Part shown: positions 1 through 9,408 of the stretch, in pieces
Layout: each line of letters begins with the position of its first letter
Position numbering within the stretch: position 1 is the first letter of the stretch
NCBI GenBank assembly: GCA_964559535.1
Contig: CAZLIC010000003.1
Coordinates: forward strand, 62,001 to 126,000
DNA from: CAZLIC01 sp964559535
GTDB lineage: Bacteria > Pseudomonadota > Alphaproteobacteria > Rhodobacterales > Rhodobacteraceae
DNA length: 64,000 bases
Direction: 5' to 3'
The notes under the pieces: generated by a model
Databases searched by the model: none
What the model was told of the DNA's origin: nothing
The model's input: only the letters and a program-made list of their open reading frames with translations
Position numbers and translations under genes: made by a program

Positions 1-2
1 AC

Positions 3-803
3 GCCTTGGCCGCCCGCGCCGAAGCCCTGCCCGTCCCCGTGGCCGAACTTGCCCGGCCCGGCCTGCGCAAGGTCGTCGATTTCCAAGACACCGCCTATGG
101 CGCCGAATACCTTGACCATCTGGCGCGGGTCATGGCGCAGGACACCGCCGCCCAAGGCTGGGCACTGTCGCGCGAAGCGGCGAAGTACATCGCCAATGCC
201 ATGGCCTACGACGACATCATCCGCGTCGCCGACCGCAAGACCCGCGCCCCCCGGTTCGACCGCATCCGCGGCGAGATGCGCGTGCACGACGGCAACGTGC
301 TGCACCTGACCGAATTCTTCCACCCCCGTGCCGAGGAAATCGTGGGGCTGTTCCCGGCGCGGCTGGGGGCCCGGGTGCAGAACGACCCAAGATGGATGGC
401 GCGGCTTGACCGCTGGTTCAACAAGGGCCGCCGCCTGCGCACCGACCGGTTGCCCGCCTTCCTGATGCTGCACGTGCTGGGCGGCCTGCGCGGCTGGCGC
501 CGCCGCACACTGCGCCACGCCCAGGAACAGGCGCATCTCGCGCGCTGGCTGGACACTGCCCTTGCCGCCCCGTCCTACGACCTCGCGGTCGAGCTTCTGC
601 GCTGCCGCCGCCTGATCAAGGGCTATTCCGACACCCATGCTCGCGGCCAGTCCAGGTTTGACCGCGTGCTGGCCGCCACCGCCCGCATCGCCCATCGCCC
701 CGACGCCGCCGACTGGTGCCGCCGCCTGCGCGAAGCCGCCCTGCAAGACGAAGAGGGCCGCGCGCTGGATGGCGCGATCCGCACGGTCGAAAGCTTCACC
801 TGA
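3..803 (+). CDS. Indolepyruvate oxidoreductase subunit beta, C-terminal part (cut by window edge)
   Basis: The frame is open from the left window edge, so the true start and the N-terminal catalytic part lie outside. The visible 267 residues match the C-terminal extension I associate with long indolepyruvate:ferredoxin oxidoreductase beta subunits: a VVDFQD..YG..YLDHL opening, the YDDIIRVADRKTRAPRF block, a GLRGWRRRTLRHAQEQ block and a KGYSDTHARG block near the end. The enzyme family oxidatively decarboxylates aryl-pyruvates such as indolepyruvate to aryl-acetyl-CoA. It is separated from the next operon by 135 bp containing a palindromic operator, so it is probably a separate transcription unit. 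The call rests on recalled family sequence; catalytic residues are not visible here. Confidence 0.72.
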   Translation, partial: ALAARAEALPVPVAELARPGLRKVVDFQDTAYGAEYLDHLARVMAQDTAAQGWALSREAAKYIANAMAYDDIIRVADRKTRAPRFDRIRGEMRVHDGNVLHLTEFFHPRAEEIVGLFPARLGARVQNDPRWMARLDRWFNKGRRLRTDRLPAFLMLHVLGGLRGWRRRTLRHAQEQAHLARWLDTALAAPSYDLAVELLRCRRLIKGYSDTHARGQSRFDRVLAATARIAHRPDAADWCRRLREAALQDEEGRALDGAIRTVESFT

Positions 804-860
804 TCCCCGGCTTCCGATGGCTCCACCAGCACAGCGACGGGCAGAATCCTTTCAAACCAG

Positions 861-880
861 AAATTTCAAGCTTGAAATTT
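861..880. promoter_or_regulatory. Perfect 20-bp palindrome, candidate MarR operator
   Basis: AAATTTCAAGCTTGAAATTT is its own reverse complement over all 20 bases. It lies 58 bp before the start of the monooxygenase/reductase gene, in the only sizeable gap of the catabolic cluster, in locally AT-rich DNA. MarR-family repressors bind palindromes of this size, and a marR gene sits inside the operon. The assignment to that regulator is inference. Confidence 0.7.
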
Positions 881-938
881 ATGGTCCCCGCTGGCACCCT
901 CTCCATCAGGCGCATTCCGCGCCGTCGGGGACAACGGG

Positions 939-3224
939 ATGAAGATCCTCTGCCTGGGCGGCGGCCCTGCCGGCCTCTACTTCGCCATCTCGATGAAGCT
1001 GCGCGACCCAACGCATGACATCACCGTGCTGGAACGCAACCGCGCCAATGACACCTTCGGCTGGGGCGTGGTGCTGTCGGACGATGCACTGGGGCGGATG
1101 ACGAAGAACGACCCGGTCTCGGCACAGGCGATCCGCGATCACTTCGCCTACTGGGACGACATCGCCGTGGTGCATGCCGGGGTGCGCACCGTGTCGGGCG
1201 GGCATGGCTTTGCCGGTATCGGGCGCAAGCAGATGCTGATCCTGCTGCAGGCCCGCGCACGCGAACTGGGCGTCACCCTGCAGTTCGAAACCGAGTTCCG
1301 CTCGGCCGAAGAGTACCGGCAGGACTACGATCTCGTGGTCGCCTGCGACGGCATCAACTCGGCCGTCCGCCGCGAATATGCCGACACCTTCCAGCCCGAC
1401 ATCGACCTGCGGCTGTGCAAGTTCGTGTGGCTCGGCACGCAAGCCAAGTTCGACGATGCCTTCACTTTCATCTTCGAGCCCACCGAACACGGATGGATCT
1501 GGGCGCATGCCTACCAATTCGACGACAGCACCGCGACCTTCATCGTCGAATGCACGCAGGAAACGTGGGACCGCTGGGGGTTCGACGGAATGTCCAAGGA
1601 GGACACGGTCGAAACCTGCCGCGGCATCTTTGCCGCTCATCTGGGCGGGCAGGCGCTGATTTCCAATGCGGCCCACCTGCGCGGCTCGGCCGTGTGGATG
1701 AACTTTCCGCGCGTGGTCTGCGCTCGGTGGCACCACAAAAACGTGGTGCTCATGGGCGATGCCGCGGCCACCGGGCATTTCTCCATCGGCTCGGGCACGC
1801 GGCTGGCCTTCGACAGCGCCATCGCGCTGGCCGAATACCTGCAGTCCGAGCCCACGCTGCAAGCCGCCTTCGAGCGCTATCAGGACGAACGCCGGGTCGA
1901 GGTGCTGCGCCTGCAGTCGGCGGCGCGCAACAGCCTGGAATGGTTCGAGCAGGTGGAGCGCTATCTGGACCTGCCGCCCGAACAGTTCGCCTATTCGCTG
2001 CTGACGCGCAGCCAGCGCATCAGCCACGAAAACCTCCGCCTGCGCGACCCCGCTTGGCTGGGCCGCGTCGAGGACTGGTTTCAGGCGCAGGCAGGCGGAC
2101 AGAAGGGCCGCCGACCGATGTTTGCACCCTTCCGCCTGCGGAACATGGAACTGAAGAACCGCATCGTCGTCTCGCCCATGGCGCAGTACAAAGCTGTGGA
2201 CGGCTGCCCGACCGACTGGCATCTGGTCCACTACGGCGAACGCGCCAAGGGTGGCGCGGGGCTGGTCTACACCGAGATGACCTGCACCAGCGCGCAGGGC
2301 CGCATCACGCCGGGCTGTCCGGGGCTGTACGCGCCGGAACACGAAGCCGCGTGGACGCGGATCACCGGATTCGTCCATGCCGAGACCACGGCGAAAATCT
2401 GCTGCCAGATCGGCCATGCCGGCCGCAAGGCCAGCACGCAGGTCGGCTGGGAAGACGGCGACGCACCCCTGCTATCGGGCAACTGGGAGATCGTTGGGCC
2501 GTCCGCGCTGCCGTGGTCGCACCGCAACGCCATCCCGCGCGAGATGACGCGAGCCGACATGGACGCGGTGACGGCCGAATTCGCGGCGGCGACGGCAATG
2601 GCCCGCCGCGCCGGGTTCGACATGGTCGAACTGCACGCCGCGCACGGCTACCTCGTGTCGTCCTTCATCAGCCCCGTGTCGAACCACCGCACCGACGCCT
2701 ACGGAGGCACCCTGGAAAACCGCATGCGCTGGCCGCTGGAGGTGCTGCGCGCCATGCGGGCGGCCTGGGGCGAGGACAAGCCCCTGTCGGTGCGCATCAG
2801 CGCGACCGACTGGGTAGGGGCCGAGGGCGTGACGCCGGACGAGGCCGTGCAGATCGCCCGCCTGTTCGCCGCCGCGGGCGCTGACATTATCGACGTCAGC
2901 GCGGGCCAGACCAGCCCCGACGCAAAGCCGGTTTACGGCCGCATGTTCCAGACCCCGTTCAGCGACCGCATCCGCAACGAGGCCGGGCTGGCCACCATGG
3001 CCGTGGGCAACATCACCGAAGCCGATCAGGTGAACGGCATCCTGCTGGCCGGCCGGGCCGACCTGGTGTGCCTGGCCCGCCCGCATCTGGCCGACCCCTA
3101 CTGGACCCTGCACGCCGCGGTGGCGGCGGGTGACCGCGAAACCGACTGGCCGCTGCCCTACCTTGCGGGGCGCGACCAGATGCGCAGGCTGTCGCAGCGG
3201 ACAGGCGAGGTGCTCCGGGCATGA
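939..3224 (+). CDS. Bifunctional FAD monooxygenase / old-yellow-enzyme reductase (2-aminobenzoyl-CoA or salicylyl-CoA type)
   Basis: A 761-residue fusion. Residues 1 to about 385 form an aromatic-ring hydroxylase with the dinucleotide motif GGGPAG at 7-12 and the flavin-contact segment VVLMGDAAATGHFSIGSG. From residue 394 (MFAPFRLRNMELKNR) to the end is a TIM-barrel flavin oxidoreductase of the old yellow enzyme class, with HAAHGYL at 566-572 followed by NHRTDAYGGTLENR. This architecture is that of 2-aminobenzoyl-CoA monooxygenase/reductase, which dearomatises 2-aminobenzoyl-CoA by hydroxylation and reduction; databases often label homologues 'bifunctional salicylyl-CoA 5-hydroxylase/oxidoreductase'. 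It heads an operon whose other genes fit the same pathway. Substrate choice between aminobenzoyl-CoA and salicylyl-CoA cannot be decided from sequence alone. Confidence 0.9.
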   Translation: MKILCLGGGPAGLYFAISMKLRDPTHDITVLERNRANDTFGWGVVLSDDALGRMTKNDPVSAQAIRDHFAYWDDIAVVHAGVRTVSGGHGFAGIGRKQMLILLQARARELGVTLQFETEFRSAEEYRQDYDLVVACDGINSAVRREYADTFQPDIDLRLCKFVWLGTQAKFDDAFTFIFEPTEHGWIWAHAYQFDDSTATFIVECTQETWDRWGFDGMSKEDTVETCRGIFAAHLGGQALISNAAHLRGSAVWMNFPRVVCARWHHKNVVLMGDAAATGHFSIGSGTRLAFDSAIALAEYLQSEPTLQAAFERYQDERRVEVLRLQSAARNSLEWFEQVERYLDLPPEQFAYSLLTRSQRISHENLRLRDPAWLGRVEDWFQAQAGGQKGRRPMFAPFRLRNMELKNRIVVSPMAQYKAVDGCPTDWHLVHYGERAKGGAGLVYTEMTCTSAQGRITPGCPGLYAPEHEAAWTRITGFVHAETTAKICCQIGHAGRKASTQVGWEDGDAPLLSGNWEIVGPSALPWSHRNAIPREMTRADMDAVTAEFAAATAMARRAGFDMVELHAAHGYLVSSFISPVSNHRTDAYGGTLENRMRWPLEVLRAMRAAWGEDKPLSVRISATDWVGAEGVTPDEAVQIARLFAAAGADIIDVSAGQTSPDAKPVYGRMFQTPFSDRIRNEAGLATMAVGNITEADQVNGILLAGRADLVCLARPHLADPYWTLHAAVAAGDRETDWPLPYLAGRDQMRRLSQRTGEVLRA

Positions 3225-3955
3225 AGGGCCGCCGCGTCCTTGTCACAGGTGGCGGATCGGGCGCCGGGGCCGACCTGGCACTGGGCTTTGCCCGGACCGG
3301 AGCCGAGGTGGTGATCTGCGGCCGCCGTGCCGATGCGCTGGCCAGCACCGCCGCGCAGCACCCTGCCATCCGTGCCCTGCCCTGCGATGTGACGGACGAG
3401 GCGTCGGTGCAAGCGCTTTACGCGCAAGCGGGGTGCATCGATATCGTGATCGCCAATGCCGGGCAGGCCGACAGCGCCCCCTTTGCCCGCACCACGCTGG
3501 ACCAATGGAACCGAATGCTGGCGGTAAACCTGACCGGTGTGTTCCTGACCTTCCGCGAAGGGCTGCGGCAGTTTGACGGCTGGGGGCGGCTGGTGGCAGT
3601 ATGCTCGACCGCGGGGGTGAAAGGCTATGCCAAGGTCGCCCCCTATGCCGCCGCCAAGCACGGGGTGATGGGCCTGGTGCGGTCACTGGCGCTGGAAGTC
3701 GCACGCAGGCCGGTCACGGTGAACGCCATCTGCCCGGGGTTCCTGGATACCGAGATGACGGACCATTCCATCCGGGTGATTTCTGAAAAGACCGGCCGCA
3801 CGCCGGAACAGGCCCGCGCCGCGCTGGAAGGGATCAGCCCGCAGAACCGCCTGTATCGCCCCGACGAGGTGACGGCGGCGGCGCTGTTCCTGTGCGGTCC
3901 GGGGTCCGATGGCATCAACGGCCAGTCCATCACCATCGCGGGGGGCGAGGTGTGA
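3221..3955 (+). CDS. SDR-family oxidoreductase of the aminobenzoyl-CoA operon
   Basis: A 244-residue classical short-chain dehydrogenase. The cofactor motif TGGGSGAG is at residues 9-16, NAG lies in IVIANAGQ, the catalytic serine is in VCSTAG, and YAAAK supplies Tyr and Lys. The ATG overlaps the upstream stop by 4 bp (ATGA), so translation is probably coupled. In a beta-oxidation-like route for the dearomatised CoA ester it would be the candidate hydroxyacyl-CoA dehydrogenase or ketoreductase. The exact step is inference from neighbours. Confidence 0.88.
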   Translation: MKGRRVLVTGGGSGAGADLALGFARTGAEVVICGRRADALASTAAQHPAIRALPCDVTDEASVQALYAQAGCIDIVIANAGQADSAPFARTTLDQWNRMLAVNLTGVFLTFREGLRQFDGWGRLVAVCSTAGVKGYAKVAPYAAAKHGVMGLVRSLALEVARRPVTVNAICPGFLDTEMTDHSIRVISEKTGRTPEQARAALEGISPQNRLYRPDEVTAAALFLCGPGSDGINGQSITIAGGEV

Positions 3956-4389
3956 CCGATCCCCTTGCCAAACGCCGCCTGAAGCTGTGGATCCGCCTTC
4001 TGGGCGTGACCCGCGCCGCCGAGGGCGAGCTGCGCGAGTTCCTGCGGCTGCGCCACGACACCACCCTGCCCCGCTTCGACGTGATGGCCGCCCTGTTCCG
4101 CCGCCGCGACGGTGTGACGATGGGCGAGCTGTCGCGCATGCTCTTGGTGTCGAACGGCAACGCCACCACCGTGGTCGACCGGCTGGAATCCGACGGGCTG
4201 GTGCGCCGCACGCCTTCGGACACCGACCGGCGCACCGTGCATGTGGCGCTGACCCCCGAAGGTCTGGCACAGTTCGAGGGCTGGGCGGCCGAGCACGAGG
4301 CCGAGGTGAGCCGTCTGTTTTCCGGGTTGTCCGAGGCCGACCTTGACGTGATGACCGACATCCTGAAGCGCATGGGGGGCAGCGCATGA
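3952..4389 (+). CDS. MarR-family transcriptional regulator inside the catabolic operon
   Basis: A 145-residue winged-helix regulator. I start it at the GTG that overlaps the stop of the SDR gene (GTGA), because this gives the normal MarR length and matches the 4-bp overlaps throughout the operon. The recognition region reads GVTMGELSRMLLVSNGNATTVVDRLESDGLV, followed by the wing sequence RRTPSDTDRRTVHVALT. It probably senses an aromatic CoA thioester or free acid and controls the operon through the palindrome at 861-880. Its position in the middle of the operon would give autoregulation. Confidence 0.88.
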   Translation: MTDPLAKRRLKLWIRLLGVTRAAEGELREFLRLRHDTTLPRFDVMAALFRRRDGVTMGELSRMLLVSNGNATTVVDRLESDGLVRRTPSDTDRRTVHVALTPEGLAQFEGWAAEHEAEVSRLFSGLSEADLDVMTDILKRMGGSA

Positions 4390-5198
4390 CCGAACTCGCC
4401 AGCCTGAGGCCCGCGCATTTCCTGTGGGACGTGCAGGACCGCATCGCCACCATCCGCCTGAACCGCCCCGACCGGAAGAATCCGCTGACCTTCGACAGCT
4501 ACGCCGAACTGCGCGACACCTTCCGCGCGCTGGTCTATGCCACCGACGTGTATGTGGTGGTGCTGGGGTCGAACGGCGGCAACTTCTGTTCCGGCGGCGA
4601 TGTGCATGACATCATCGGTCCACTGGTGGGCATGGACATGAAGGGGCTGCTGGCCTTCACCCGCATGACCGGCGATCTGGTCAAGGCGATGATCGGCTGC
4701 GGCAGGCCCATCATTGCCGCGGTGGACGGCGTCTGCGTGGGGGCGGGCGCGATCATGGCCATGGCATCGGACCTGCGGCTGGCAACCCCAGGCGCCAAAT
4801 GCGCCTTCCTGTTCACCCGCGTAGGGCTTGCCGGTTGCGACATGGGCGCCTGCGCAATGCTGCCCCGGATCATCGGGCAGGGGCGGGCGGCGGAACTGCT
4901 GTATACCGGCCGGGTGATGCGGGCCGAGGAGGGCGAGCGGTGGGGCTTCTGGAACGCCCTTCATGCACCTGATGCACTTGATGAGGCGGCCATGACGCTG
5001 GCCCGCCAGCTGGCGGCGGGGCCGGTGTTCGCGCATGGCATCACCAAGACCCAGCTGAACCAGGAATGGAACATGGGGCTGGACCAGGCGATCGAGGCCG
5101 AAGCACAGGCGCAGGCGATCTGCATGCAGACCCGCGACTTCGAACGCGCCTACCGGGCCTTCGTGGCAAAGGAAACGCCGGTTTTCCAGGGGGATTGA
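4386..5198 (+). CDS. Enoyl-CoA hydratase/isomerase family protein
   Basis: A 270-residue crotonase-fold protein. The oxyanion-hole segment NGGNFCSGGDVHDI is around residues 59-72, and the second one, GVCVGAGAIMAMASDLRLA, is around 118-136. The canonical catalytic glutamate loop is altered (VGLAGCDMGACAMLPR), so hydratase, isomerase or ring-hydrolase activity are all possible. The ATG overlaps the marR stop by 4 bp. It probably acts on the CoA-bound, dearomatised ring after the monooxygenase/reductase. Crotonase family is certain; the reaction is inferred. Confidence 0.88.
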   Translation: MTELASLRPAHFLWDVQDRIATIRLNRPDRKNPLTFDSYAELRDTFRALVYATDVYVVVLGSNGGNFCSGGDVHDIIGPLVGMDMKGLLAFTRMTGDLVKAMIGCGRPIIAAVDGVCVGAGAIMAMASDLRLATPGAKCAFLFTRVGLAGCDMGACAMLPRIIGQGRAAELLYTGRVMRAEEGERWGFWNALHAPDALDEAAMTLARQLAAGPVFAHGITKTQLNQEWNMGLDQAIEAEAQAQAICMQTRDFERAYRAFVAKETPVFQGD

Positions 5199-6335
<1,137 letters not shown>

Positions 6336-6352
6336 AACAGGGAGGACAGACA

Positions 6353-6802
6353 ATGGCGAAACTCGACGGCGGCATCACCCGCAACGGCACCGCCTGGCAC
6401 GGGCGGGAGCTGAACATCCTGGGCCAGCGGTACTTTCCGAAGGCCAGCTGCGACGCGACCTTTGCGTTCGAGACGAACAGCGAACCGGGCCAGTTCGTGC
6501 CCGTCCACGTTCACCCCACGCAGGACGAATTCATCCTGGTGCAGGAAGGCCAGCTGGAGCTGAAGCTGGACGGCACCTGGCACACGGCGAAGGCGGGCGA
6601 TCTGGTGCGCATGCCCCGCGGCGTGCCGCACGGGTACTTCAACAAGTCCGACAAGCCCTGCCGTGCGCTGTTCTGGGTCTCGCCCGCGGGCAAGCTGGAA
6701 GCCCTGTTCGAGGTCTTGCACAACATGACCGACGTGCCCGCCGTGATCGCCGCCTCGGCCGCGCACGAGGTGGATTTCCTGCCGCCCGAGGCCAACGACT
6801 GA
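6353..6802 (+). CDS. Cupin-domain protein
   Basis: A 149-residue single-domain cupin. The metal-binding pattern is visible as VHVHPTQDEFILVQEG followed by PRGVPHGYF, giving two His, one Glu and a later His. I start at the ATG preceded by GGAGG with 7-nt spacing; an in-frame ATG at 6332 overlaps the upstream stop but has no better ribosome-binding site. Its role is unknown. Being between the acyl-CoA dehydrogenase and RidA, it may be a small dioxygenase, isomerase or hydrolase of the pathway. Confidence 0.85.
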   Translation: MAKLDGGITRNGTAWHGRELNILGQRYFPKASCDATFAFETNSEPGQFVPVHVHPTQDEFILVQEGQLELKLDGTWHTAKAGDLVRMPRGVPHGYFNKSDKPCRALFWVSPAGKLEALFEVLHNMTDVPAVIAASAAHEVDFLPPEAND

Positions 6803-6804
6803 CC

Positions 6805-7212
6805 ATGTCCGAAAGCCCCCACCAGGTCCTGCATCCGTCACACTGGAAACCCGCGCGCGGCTACGCCAACGGCGTGGCCGCAACCGGGCGCATGGTGTTC
6901 ACCGGCGGCATCATTGGCTGGAACGCGCAGCAGGAGTTCGAGACCGACGACTTTGCCGGGCAGGCCGGGCAAGCGCTGCGGTCCATCGTTCAGGTGCTGG
7001 ACTGCGCGGGGGCCCGGCCCGAACACCTGGTGCGGCTGACGTGGTATGTGACGGACAAGCGCGAGTACCTGGCGTCGTTGCCCGACCTTGGGCGGCACTA
7101 CCGCGAGACCATCGGGCGCCACTACCCGGCCATGGCGCTGGTGCAGGTGGTGGCGCTGGTCGAGGACCGCGCCAAGGTGGAAATCGAAGCCACCGCCGTG
7201 ATTCCGGAGTAG
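6805..7212 (+). CDS. RidA-family enamine/imine deaminase
   Basis: A 135-residue member of the RidA/YjgF family, with the characteristic GRMVFTGGIIGWN start, a LVRLTWYVTDKREY middle and an AKVEIEATAVIPE end. RidA proteins hydrolyse reactive enamines and imines and release ammonia. In a 2-aminobenzoyl-CoA operon this is informative, because the dearomatised product is an enamine whose amino group has to be removed. The gene starts 2 bp after the cupin stop and ends 5 bp before the ligase. Confidence 0.9.
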   Translation: MSESPHQVLHPSHWKPARGYANGVAATGRMVFTGGIIGWNAQQEFETDDFAGQAGQALRSIVQVLDCAGARPEHLVRLTWYVTDKREYLASLPDLGRHYRETIGRHYPAMALVQVVALVEDRAKVEIEATAVIPE

Positions 7213-7217
7213 CCGCC

Positions 7218-8840
7218 ATGCTGGGACCCACGGGCCACACCGACAGCTTCACCCGCGACAACCTGCCCCCGCCCGGCCAGTGGCCCCACCTCATGCTGGA
7301 CGGGTACGACTACCCGGAATGGCTGAACGCCGCGGCAGAGCTGACCGACCGCATGGTCGACCGCGGCTTTGGCGACCATACCGCGCTTATCGGCAACGGC
7401 CGCAGCCGCACCTACAAGGAACTCACCGACTGGTCGAACCGCATCGCCCATGCGCTGGTGGCCGATTGTGGCGTGCAGCCCGGCAACCGCGTGCTGATCC
7501 GCTCGGCCAACAACCCGGCCATGGTCGCCTGCTGGCTGGGCGCCACCAAGGCCGGCGCGGTGGTGGTGAACACCATGCCCATGCTGCGCGCGGGCGAACT
7601 GGCGGCCATCGTCGACAAGGCGCAGATCACCCACGCCTTGTGCGACACAAGGCTGATGGAAGACCTCGTTGCCTGCCAGAAGTCCAGCCGCTTCCTGCAC
7701 ACGGTCGTGGGCTTTGACGGCACCGCCAACCACGACGCCGAACTGGACCGCATGGCGCTGAAAAAGCCCGTCCGCTTCGACGCCGTCCGCACCGGGCGCG
7801 ATGATGTGGCGCTTCTGGGCTTCACCAGCGGCACCACGGGTGAACCGAAGGCCACCATGCACTTCCACCGCGACCTTCTGGTCATCGCCGACGGCTATGC
7901 GCGCGAGGTGCTGCAGGTTACCCCGCAGGACGTGTTCGTGGGCTCGCCACCCTTGGCCTTCACCTTTGGTCTCGGTGGCCTGGCGATCTTCCCGCTGCGT
8001 TTCGGGGCGGCCGCGGCACTGCTGGAACAGGCCAGCCCGCCCGACATGGTGCAGATCATCCAGGACCACCGCGCCACGATCTGCTTCACCGCCCCCACCG
8101 CCTACCGCGTGATGCTGCGGGCCATGGACGAAGGCGCCGACCTGTCATCGCTGCGCGCCGCGGTCAGCGCCGGTGAAACCCTGCCCGCGCCAGTCTATGA
8201 GGAGTGGATGGCGAAAACCGGCAAGCCGATGCTCGACGGCATCGGCGCCACCGAGATGCTGCACATCTTCATCACCAACCGCTTCAGCGACCACCGCCCC
8301 GCCTGCACCGGGCGCCCCGTCACCGGCTATCAGGCGCGCATCGTCGGCCCGGACATGGCGGAACTGCCGCGCGGCGAGGTCGGGCGGCTGGCGGTGCGCG
8401 GCCCCACGGGGTGCCGCTACCTGGCCGATGCGCGGCAGGCAAAGTACGTGCAGGATGGCTGGAACCTGACGGGCGACAGCTTCTGGCAGGATGACAAGGG
8501 ACGCTTCCACTTCGCCGCCCGCTCCGACGACATGATCATCAGCGCAGGCTACAATATTGCCGGGCCCGAGGTGGAGGCGGCGCTGCTGTCGCATCCACAG
8601 GTGGCCGAATGTGCCGTGGTGGGCGCCCCCGACGAAGAACGCGGCATGATCGTCGAGGCGCATGTGGTGCTGGCCGCCGGGGCAGTGGCCGATGCGCGCA
8701 TGGTCAAGCTTCTGCAGGACCACGTGAAGGCGGCAATCGCCCCCTACAAGTATCCCCGCCGCGTGATCTTCGCCGATGCCCTGCCGAAAACGCAGACGGG
8801 AAAAATCCAGCGGTTCCGCCTGCGCAACCATCCGGCTTGA
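7218..8840 (+). CDS. Benzoate-CoA ligase family protein, probable 2-aminobenzoate-CoA ligase
   Basis: A 540-residue AMP-forming acyl-CoA synthetase. The phosphate-binding motif LLGFTSGTTGEPKATMHFHRD is around residue 200, the GIGATEML motif around 342, the LTGDSFW hinge region further on, and the adenylation lysine is K529 in LPKTQTGKIQRF. Length and start (MLGPTGHTDSFTRDNLPPP) are typical for aryl-CoA ligases of the benzoate/2-aminobenzoate group. It would activate anthranilate to 2-aminobenzoyl-CoA, the substrate of the first enzyme of the operon. The ATG is 5 bp after the ridA stop. Confidence 0.88.
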   Translation: MLGPTGHTDSFTRDNLPPPGQWPHLMLDGYDYPEWLNAAAELTDRMVDRGFGDHTALIGNGRSRTYKELTDWSNRIAHALVADCGVQPGNRVLIRSANNPAMVACWLGATKAGAVVVNTMPMLRAGELAAIVDKAQITHALCDTRLMEDLVACQKSSRFLHTVVGFDGTANHDAELDRMALKKPVRFDAVRTGRDDVALLGFTSGTTGEPKATMHFHRDLLVIADGYAREVLQVTPQDVFVGSPPLAFTFGLGGLAIFPLRFGAAAALLEQASPPDMVQIIQDHRATICFTAPTAYRVMLRAMDEGADLSSLRAAVSAGETLPAPVYEEWMAKTGKPMLDGIGATEMLHIFITNRFSDHRPACTGRPVTGYQARIVGPDMAELPRGEVGRLAVRGPTGCRYLADARQAKYVQDGWNLTGDSFWQDDKGRFHFAARSDDMIISAGYNIAGPEVEAALLSHPQVAECAVVGAPDEERGMIVEAHVVLAAGAVADARMVKLLQDHVKAAIAPYKYPRRVIFADALPKTQTGKIQRFRLRNHPA

Positions 8841-8906
8841 CCCGCACCTGCGCCCTTCCGGGCGATGCCGGGAGCACGGCCGCGCAGCGGTCGGCGCCGG
8901 ACGGTT

Positions 8907-9377
8907 CTAGCGCACGCCGCCGCGCAGCCGTGCCTCGATTTCCAGCGCCAGTTGGGCAACATGGCTGTCGAACTTCTGCCGCACGCGGCCCGGCGCCAAC
9001 CGCAGCGACTGCAGGAACAACCGTGCCGCCAGCGTGCGCGCCGTCACCTCGACCGTCACGTTCACACGCGTGCGGCGTGGCGACATCTCGGCCAGGTCCA
9101 CACGCGTCGCAGCCTCCAGCGCCTTGCCTGCCGCCGAGATGTTCAGCGACTGGCCGGGGTCTACCCCGTTCAGCCGGATGGCCACATCGCGCGGCTTGCC
9201 CCGGAAGGAAAAGACCACGCGCCAGGACACGCCCGCCGCCACGCCCGAAGGCCCGTTCTGCCGCTGAACATCCACCCCGCGGCGCAGCGCCATGCGCTCC
9301 CAGTGGTCGACGTCGGCCAGCACGGCAAACACCGCCTGGCGCGAAGCCTCGATATCCTGGCTTTTCTTCAGCTGCAT
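8907..9377 (-). CDS. SRPBCC-family (START-like) protein
   Basis: A 156-residue protein opening MQLKKSQDIEASRQAVFAVLADVDHWERMALRRG, the N-terminal helix of polyketide-cyclase/START-like ligand-binding folds. A longer frame to 9428 would overlap the end of nudC, so I prefer the ATG at 9377. The ligand is unknown. It is convergent with the CoA ligase gene and probably cotranscribed with nudC, 31 bp upstream on the same strand. Confidence 0.8.
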   Translation of the reverse strand: MQLKKSQDIEASRQAVFAVLADVDHWERMALRRGVDVQRQNGPSGVAAGVSWRVVFSFRGKPRDVAIRLNGVDPGQSLNISAAGKALEAATRVDLAEMSPRRTRVNVTVEVTARTLAARLFLQSLRLAPGRVRQKFDSHVAQLALEIEARLRGGVR

Positions 9378-9408
9378 GGGATCCGCCTGTTTTTCCGGGA
9401 CTCTGCCG

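Noticed and set aside
906..2417. A 503-codon minus-strand frame opposite the monooxygenase/reductase gene
   Set aside because: The plus-strand protein shows both flavoenzyme domains in full; the antisense product has no motif.
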